NCBI RefSeq assembly: GCF_001729765.1
Contig: NZ_CP017181.1
Span: 248,001 to 312,000 of the forward strand
Length of the DNA stretch: 64,000 bases
DNA from: Enterobacter kobei
GTDB taxonomy: Bacteria > Pseudomonadota > Gammaproteobacteria > Enterobacterales > Enterobacteriaceae
Direction of reading: 5' to 3'
In this document: piece after piece, positions 59,798 to 64,000 of the stretch
Numbering within the stretch: position 1 is the first letter of the stretch
How the letters are laid out: the number at the start of each line of letters is the position of its first letter
Translations under genes and position numbers: made by a program
Notes under the pieces: model-generated
Told to the model about the DNA's origin: nothing
Databases searched by the model: none
What the model saw: the letters and a program-made list of their open reading frames with translations, nothing else

Positions 59798-62062
59798 CCG
59801 ACAGCGATGCTGGAGAACACGACGGCCGCTATTACGGGTGAAAAGAACAACGTTCTGCCTTTGCATTTTAGTGCGCGGGGTGTCGAAGCGCAGCAGGCAA
59901 TGCTGAATAATGAATTACGCAAAATAACACGTCTGGAAATGGTTCTGGCTATCGTTGGTACCATGAAAGCGGGGAAATCGACCACAATTAATGCCATTGT
60001 GGGGACCGAAGTGTTGCCTAATCGCAACCGCCCAATGACGGCGCTTCCTACCCTGATTCGTCATACGCCAGGCCAGAAAGAGCCGGTACTCCATTTCTCA
60101 CATGTCTCGCCTATTGATGATTTGATCCAGCTGCTGCAGAAACAACTCTGCGATTACGATCGCGGGAAGCTGGCTCAGCATCTGGAAATTGATAAAGACA
60201 TGAATACGCTGCTGGAACGCATTGAAAAAGGTGAAGCCTTTGAAAAGCATCATCTTGGAGCGCAGCCAATATTTCATTGCCTGAAAAGCCTCAATGACCT
60301 GGTAAGACTCTCTCAGGCGCTGGGCGTGGCGTTTCCGTTTTCAGAATACGCGGCCATTGAACACATTCCGGTCATTGAAGTGGAGTTCGTGCATCTTGCG
60401 GGTCTGGATGCCCACCTCGGGCAACTGACGCTGCTCGATACCCCTGGGCCTAATGAGGCCGGACAGCCGCATCTGCAAAAAATGCTGAGTGAGCAGTTAG
60501 CCCGCGCATCGGCGGTGCTGGCGGTAATGGATTATACCCAGCTTAAATCTATATCTGATGAAGAGGTCCGTCAGGCTATTTCGGTGGCGGGGAAATCCGT
60601 GCCTCTGTATGCCCTGGTGAATAAATTCGACCAGAAAGATCGCAATAGCGATGATGAAGAGCAGGTCCGGGCGATGATCTCCGGTACCTTAATGAAAGGC
60701 AATATTTCGCCTGGCCAGATCTACCCTGTCTCCTCCATGTGGGCGTATCTGGCGAACCGCGCTCGCTACGAGATGAATACCCACGGACAACTGCCGGATC
60801 ATCAGGAGCAACCCTGGGTGCAGGATTTTGCCGAAGCCGCCCTCGGTCGCCGCTGGCGTACGGCGGACCTGGATGATATTGGCCATATCCGTCACGCCGC
60901 CGATTTGCTCTGGGAAGATTCGCTGTTTGAACAACCGATACGCAAACTGATTTACGCCGCCTATGCTAATGCCTCGTTATTTGCGTTGCGCTCGGCGTCC
61001 CATAAGCTGCTCAACTACGCACAAAATGCCCGGGAATATCTCGACTTCCGCTATCAGGGGCTGACGGTCGCCTTTGACGCGCTGGAACTGAATATTACGC
61101 GTCTTGAAGAGGACATGGCGATGATGCAGACGCGCCAGCGGGTGGTGAGCGATGAGGTGAAACATGAAGTTGAGCAGGCGCTGAATGCCACTGCGGACTT
61201 TATGGGGGCCCAAAAAACAGCGCTTCACCAGGCGATTGGTCACGTGTTCAGCGATCGCAATATCCTTGATTTAGCCGGTAACGATCGGTTGAATCCTCGC
61301 GGTGACGAGCCGCAAGAACTACAGCAGCTGGTTCTGGATGACGAGGGGCAGGCACAGATTGCCCTGAGTAAAATCCGCTCCTCCTGCGAGCTTATCATGC
61401 TGGATGCGCAGACAAAGATCTGCCGGGAGCTGGCGTTACGCTTCGATCAGCTGGAGTCTACGCTGGCGCGTTCCCTGAATGACGCCATGCGTCCCATTGA
61501 AACGCGTATTAAAGAGCATCTGAGCCATGCCGGCTTTCGGGCGCGGATTAGCTTCCCGGCTTTTCAGGCTAACCAGCTTAACGTCAATACGCAGGCGCTG
61601 TTTAACGATGCCATAGCGCAGGACAACCGCCCTGCAGGACAGCCATCGGGCGCGGGCAGCATGCGTGAGACCGTCTCTCGCTGGCTGAATAATCCGGGCT
61701 GGGGCTGGGATGAATATGTGGCGACCCGCACGCGCTATGTTATCGACATTGCGCAGCTACATGACAAATTTAAGCAACATATTGATCAGTTTTGTGAACA
61801 TATACGTAAAGCTTTGTCCGCCCAGGTCGATGTCTCTGTTACGGCAGGAATGGCGACGTTCTTTGCAGAATTTTCGTTATACCTGACCGGGTTACAGGAA
61901 AGCTTGCGTGATAGCCTCGCAGTGCGTCAACAAAATGAGCATTCGACCCGAGCGCTCAGCCAGCTGTTGAAGCAAAGTATCACTACTGCGACGTGGATAC
62001 AGGAAGATACCCGACTGTTACGCGATGATATTCAAACTCTATTCGCGGCAGAGCAACCATGA
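59798..62062 (+). CDS. crfC: Dynamin-like GTPase CrfC (YjdA), 5' end removed by IS1
   Basis: The frame is open from the IS1 edge (PTA codons) and has an ATG at 59807 that would give 751 residues. The native start and roughly 20 codons, judged against E. coli CrfC (742 residues), are missing. The GTPase domain is intact: P-loop GTMKAGKS (51-58 from the ATG), DTPGPNEAG and NKFD; a long helical region and the conserved tail RDDIQTLFAAEQP follow. In E. coli CrfC is reported to bind the DNA polymerase clamp and pair sister forks, and the yjdA-yjcZ pair affects motility and c-di-GMP. The missing start may include the clamp-binding motif near the N-terminus. Residual expression would rely on an IS1-borne promoter. 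Confidence 0.88.
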   Translation, partial: PTAMLENTTAAITGEKNNVLPLHFSARGVEAQQAMLNNELRKITRLEMVLAIVGTMKAGKSTTINAIVGTEVLPNRNRPMTALPTLIRHTPGQKEPVLHFSHVSPIDDLIQLLQKQLCDYDRGKLAQHLEIDKDMNTLLERIEKGEAFEKHHLGAQPIFHCLKSLNDLVRLSQALGVAFPFSEYAAIEHIPVIEVEFVHLAGLDAHLGQLTLLDTPGPNEAGQPHLQKMLSEQLARASAVLAVMDYTQLKSISDEEVRQAISVAGKSVPLYALVNKFDQKDRNSDDEEQVRAMISGTLMKGNISPGQIYPVSSMWAYLANRARYEMNTHGQLPDHQEQPWVQDFAEAALGRRWRTADLDDIGHIRHAADLLWEDSLFEQPIRKLIYAAYANASLFALRSASHKLLNYAQNAREYLDFRYQGLTVAFDALELNITRLEEDMAMMQTRQRVVSDEVKHEVEQALNATADFMGAQKTALHQAIGHVFSDRNILDLAGNDRLNPRGDEPQELQQLVLDDEGQAQIALSKIRSSCELIMLDAQTKICRELALRFDQLESTLARSLNDAMRPIETRIKEHLSHAGFRARISFPAFQANQLNVNTQALFNDAIAQDNRPAGQPSGAGSMRETVSRWLNNPGWGWDEYVATRTRYVIDIAQLHDKFKQHIDQFCEHIRKALSAQVDVSVTAGMATFFAEFSLYLTGLQESLRDSLAVRQQNEHSTRALSQLLKQSITTATWIQEDTRLLRDDIQTLFAAEQP

Positions 62063-62934
62063 CAACACAGCTACTGGACGGTCCCGGGCGGACGCTGGAG
62101 TGTATTCATCCTAAATTTATGGTCGATCTTGTGCAGGGCGTGGACGTTGCACGTCATCCTCATTTGGGGCCGCAGCAGCTGCAGTTTCGTGAGCGCTTGA
62201 CTCAGGAGATCATGACGCACACCCGGTTACGACCCTGGGCGATGGCCGGAATGCTGAATGAGAATGCTGCCCTGCGCCTCGGTCTGGCTGAAAAACTCGC
62301 CGGGATGCTTGACCCTGGCCATCTTGCGCTGACGCTGATGGCGGATAAATTGAATACACTTCGTCAGCAGGCTCACTTAAGGGCTCAGCCCTCTCCGGGC
62401 CTGCTTGAACAGTACGCTGAGCTCTCATCGCATTTTACCCAACGTGCCGTTTATAAAGAAAAGGCGCTAACTCAGCGTGGACTGACCGTCCAGGCGGGTG
62501 AGCACAGCGAGCAAATTTTCACTCGCTGGCGAGCCGGTCATTATGATGGCTGGTCGCTGGCCGGGCGTTGTTTCATTGTCCTGGAAGAGTTGCGCTGGGG
62601 GGCCTTCGGCGATGCTTGCCGTCTGGCGAAGGACGATGTATCGGCCATGCTCAAGGATAATTTACGCAGTATGGCTGCCAATTATCTTGCTCAGGGTATC
62701 AATGCGTCTCCTGCAACGCGCCATTTCTATCATCAGTGGCTGACCACACCCGCTTCGGCGGGTTTAATCGATCATAAAGACATGCTGGGGTGGCTGGGTG
62801 ACTGGTGTCAGGCGGATAAACACCCGGTGAGCTGGTCAGTTACGCAAAACTGGCAGACCGTTGCGCTGGGTATGCCGAGGCTGTGTTCGGCAAAACGTCT
62901 GGTGGAGGCGATGGTGGAGGAGATTTTTGGTTGA
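62059..62934 (+). CDS. yjcZ: YjcZ/RdcB family protein, partner of CrfC
   Basis: This 291-residue protein matches E. coli YjcZ (also named RdcB, diguanylate cyclase regulator). It overlaps crfC by four bases (ATGA), so the two are coupled. It has no clear enzyme motif; conserved segments include HPKFMVDLVQGVDVA near the start and WRAGHYDGWSLAGRCFIVLEELRWGAFG (outline; about 157-184). It is expected to work with the dynamin-like partner in c-di-GMP-linked motility control; this is family knowledge, not visible in the sequence. Its promoter upstream of crfC has probably been lost. Confidence 0.85.
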   Translation: MTTQLLDGPGRTLECIHPKFMVDLVQGVDVARHPHLGPQQLQFRERLTQEIMTHTRLRPWAMAGMLNENAALRLGLAEKLAGMLDPGHLALTLMADKLNTLRQQAHLRAQPSPGLLEQYAELSSHFTQRAVYKEKALTQRGLTVQAGEHSEQIFTRWRAGHYDGWSLAGRCFIVLEELRWGAFGDACRLAKDDVSAMLKDNLRSMAANYLAQGINASPATRHFYHQWLTTPASAGLIDHKDMLGWLGDWCQADKHPVSWSVTQNWQTVALGMPRLCSAKRLVEAMVEEIFG

Positions 62935-62935
62935 A

Positions 62936-62980
62936 CCCCTCACCCTCACTCTGGCCCTCTCCCCAGAGGGGAGAGGGGAT
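62936..62980. repeat. Intergenic CTCTCCC/GGGAGAG repeat, copy 5 (reversed)
   Basis: CCCCTCACCCTCACTCTGG then CCCTCTCCCCAGAGGGGAGAGGG (arms CCCTCTCCC/GGGGAGAGGG). It lies between convergent yjcZ and kdgT, opposite in orientation to copies 1-4. Confidence 0.8.
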
Positions 62981-62996
62981 GGTTTGGTGCGGTTTG

Positions 62997-63989
62997 TTAA
63001 TGTTGAAGCTCTGCTGCCTTCCTTTCTACATCTTTCTCTTGCACGTTTCCGTAGCGTTTCGCGTACAGTGCCGTGATGATCGGCACCAGAATCGCGGTAA
63101 CAATCACGCTGGCAGCCACCAGTGCCGTTGCAGAAGCGGCTACCGGTTCGAAGGCCGGGTTAATCTGAGCAATAATCACCGGGTTTGCGACCGCAGCACC
63201 TGCGGCTGAAGAGGCGGCGACACCCGCCGTGCCGTTTCCGCCGCCAATCACGCGGTCGGCAATAATCAACGGAATACCGGTGATGATGATGACCGCAACC
63301 CCCAGCACAATACCCAGCAGGCCCGTATCAAGGATCACGTTCAGGTTGATGGTGTTGCCCAGCGCAAAACCAAAGAACGGGATGAGTACGGGTGTGGCTT
63401 TGCTGAAGAAATCGCGCAGATCGTGATCCAGATTCCCGAGGGCGAAACCGATCAGGAAGGGCAGGATCGCGCCAACAAAGTGGTGAGGCTCAAAAGAGGC
63501 CAGGCCAGCAGAACCCAGGATCAGCATCGTCATGAGCGGGCCGGACTCCAGAGACATCAGAACAAATGCCCCGGATTCTTCTTTCGTTCCGTACTGGTTC
63601 ATCAGGCTGGCATACAACCCGCCGTTAGTCATATCCATCGCCGAGACAATTGCCAGGACCGATAAACCCGCGAAGAAACCGGTCTGAATTCCATTCTCTG
63701 GAATAAACATCGCGCATATCATGGCGACAACCCAGGCCACCGCTATTTTGGTTATGACCAGCGTGCCGGATTTGCGTAATACGGTGCCTGTTGCACGTAA
63801 ATTAATGGATGCACCGATACAAAAGAACCAGACTGCCAGGATGGGGACGGTACCTGTAATCATCCCTTTTGTGAAACCGCCAAAATAAGCCCCGGTTTCA
63901 GGCGCTAAGGTATTCAGAATAGCACCGAGTACCAGGGGGACCAGCATCATACCACCAGGAATACGTTCTATCGTGGCTTTAATCTTCAT
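62997..63989 (-). CDS. kdgT: 2-keto-3-deoxygluconate permease KdgT
   Basis: This 330-residue permease has about ten helices and belongs to the KdgT family, which imports 2-keto-3-deoxygluconate from pectin and uronate breakdown by proton symport. Conserved segments are [47 protein letters not shown] and [22 protein letters not shown] (outline). The start at 63989 ([13 protein letters not shown]) has GAGGG upstream within the window; an in-frame codon at 63995 is less likely. In K-12 it is not next to crfC-yjcZ, where proP follows. Control elements lie beyond the window. Confidence 0.88.
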   Translation of the reverse strand: MKIKATIERIPGGMMLVPLVLGAILNTLAPETGAYFGGFTKGMITGTVPILAVWFFCIGASINLRATGTVLRKSGTLVITKIAVAWVVAMICAMFIPENGIQTGFFAGLSVLAIVSAMDMTNGGLYASLMNQYGTKEESGAFVLMSLESGPLMTMLILGSAGLASFEPHHFVGAILPFLIGFALGNLDHDLRDFFSKATPVLIPFFGFALGNTINLNVILDTGLLGIVLGVAVIIITGIPLIIADRVIGGGNGTAGVAASSAAGAAVANPVIIAQINPAFEPVAASATALVAASVIVTAILVPIITALYAKRYGNVQEKDVERKAAELQH

Positions 63990-64000
63990 ATACAACCCTC

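Noticed and set aside
59021..59806. A target-site duplication around IS1
   Set aside because: The flanking nonamers TAAAATGAC and CCGACAGCG do not match, so no duplication exists.

Overview
The window is about 64 kb of chromosomal DNA from an enterobacterium close to Escherichia. Enterobacter or a near relative is the best guess. This rests on very high protein similarity to E. coli K-12 genes throughout, many REP/BIME palindromes of the enterobacterial type, and a few non-K-12 genes. No rRNA, tRNA, CRISPR array or prophage was seen. Gene identities come from recognising the proteins, not from a database search.

Layout. (1) 1-6994: maltose regulon (malF 5' end and malE leftward; malK-lamB-malM rightward from a shared MalT/CRP control region), then ubiC-ubiA. 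(2) 7083-37534: a block that in K-12 lies near 77 min on the other side of oriC: zntA, yhhN, yhhM, yhhL-rsmD, ftsY-ftsE-ftsX, rpoH, a PuuE-like aminotransferase, livJ, panM, livK-livH-livM-livG-livF, ugpB-ugpA-ugpE-ugpC-ugpQ, yhhA, ggt, yhhY, the small RNA ryhB, yhhX, yhhW, gntR, gntK-gntU. (3) 37661-58065: the continuation of the mal/ubi neighbourhood: plsB, dgkA, lexA-dinF, yjbJ, zur, a cupin gene and a TraF-family outer-membrane protein gene, dusA, pspG, qorA, dnaB, alr, tyrB (frameshifted), aphA, yjbQ-yjbR, uvrA, ssb, yjcB. (4) 58593-63989: a damaged junction where a complete 768-bp IS1 joins the first part of pdeC (yjcC) to a crfC (yjdA) gene missing its 5' end, followed by yjcZ/rdcB and kdgT.

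Functional groups. Maltodextrin uptake (MalE, MalF, MalK, LamB), branched-chain amino acid uptake (LivJ, LivK, LivHMGF), glycerol-3-phosphate uptake (UgpBACE with UgpQ, behind a tandem Pho box) and gluconate use (GntR/K/U) make this region rich in ABC and sugar-acid transport. FtsY-FtsE-FtsX-RpoH and LexA-DinF, UvrA, SSB and DnaB are conserved core functions. Recognisable regulatory sites include MalT boxes, a ZntR operator, a sigma-E promoter with a DnaA box at rpoH, Pho boxes, a Fur box at ryhB, GntR operators, LexA boxes, a sigma-54 promoter at pspG and a CRP site upstream of yjcB.

Most notable: the 30-kb zntA-gntU block sits between ubiA and plsB with REP palindromes at both joints; IS1 lacks a target duplication and truncates two genes linked to c-di-GMP control; and tyrB carries a one-base deletion next to an active-site substitution. 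I found no clear, wholly new biological system. The least characterised intact locus is the cupin/TraF-family pair at 43729-45700.
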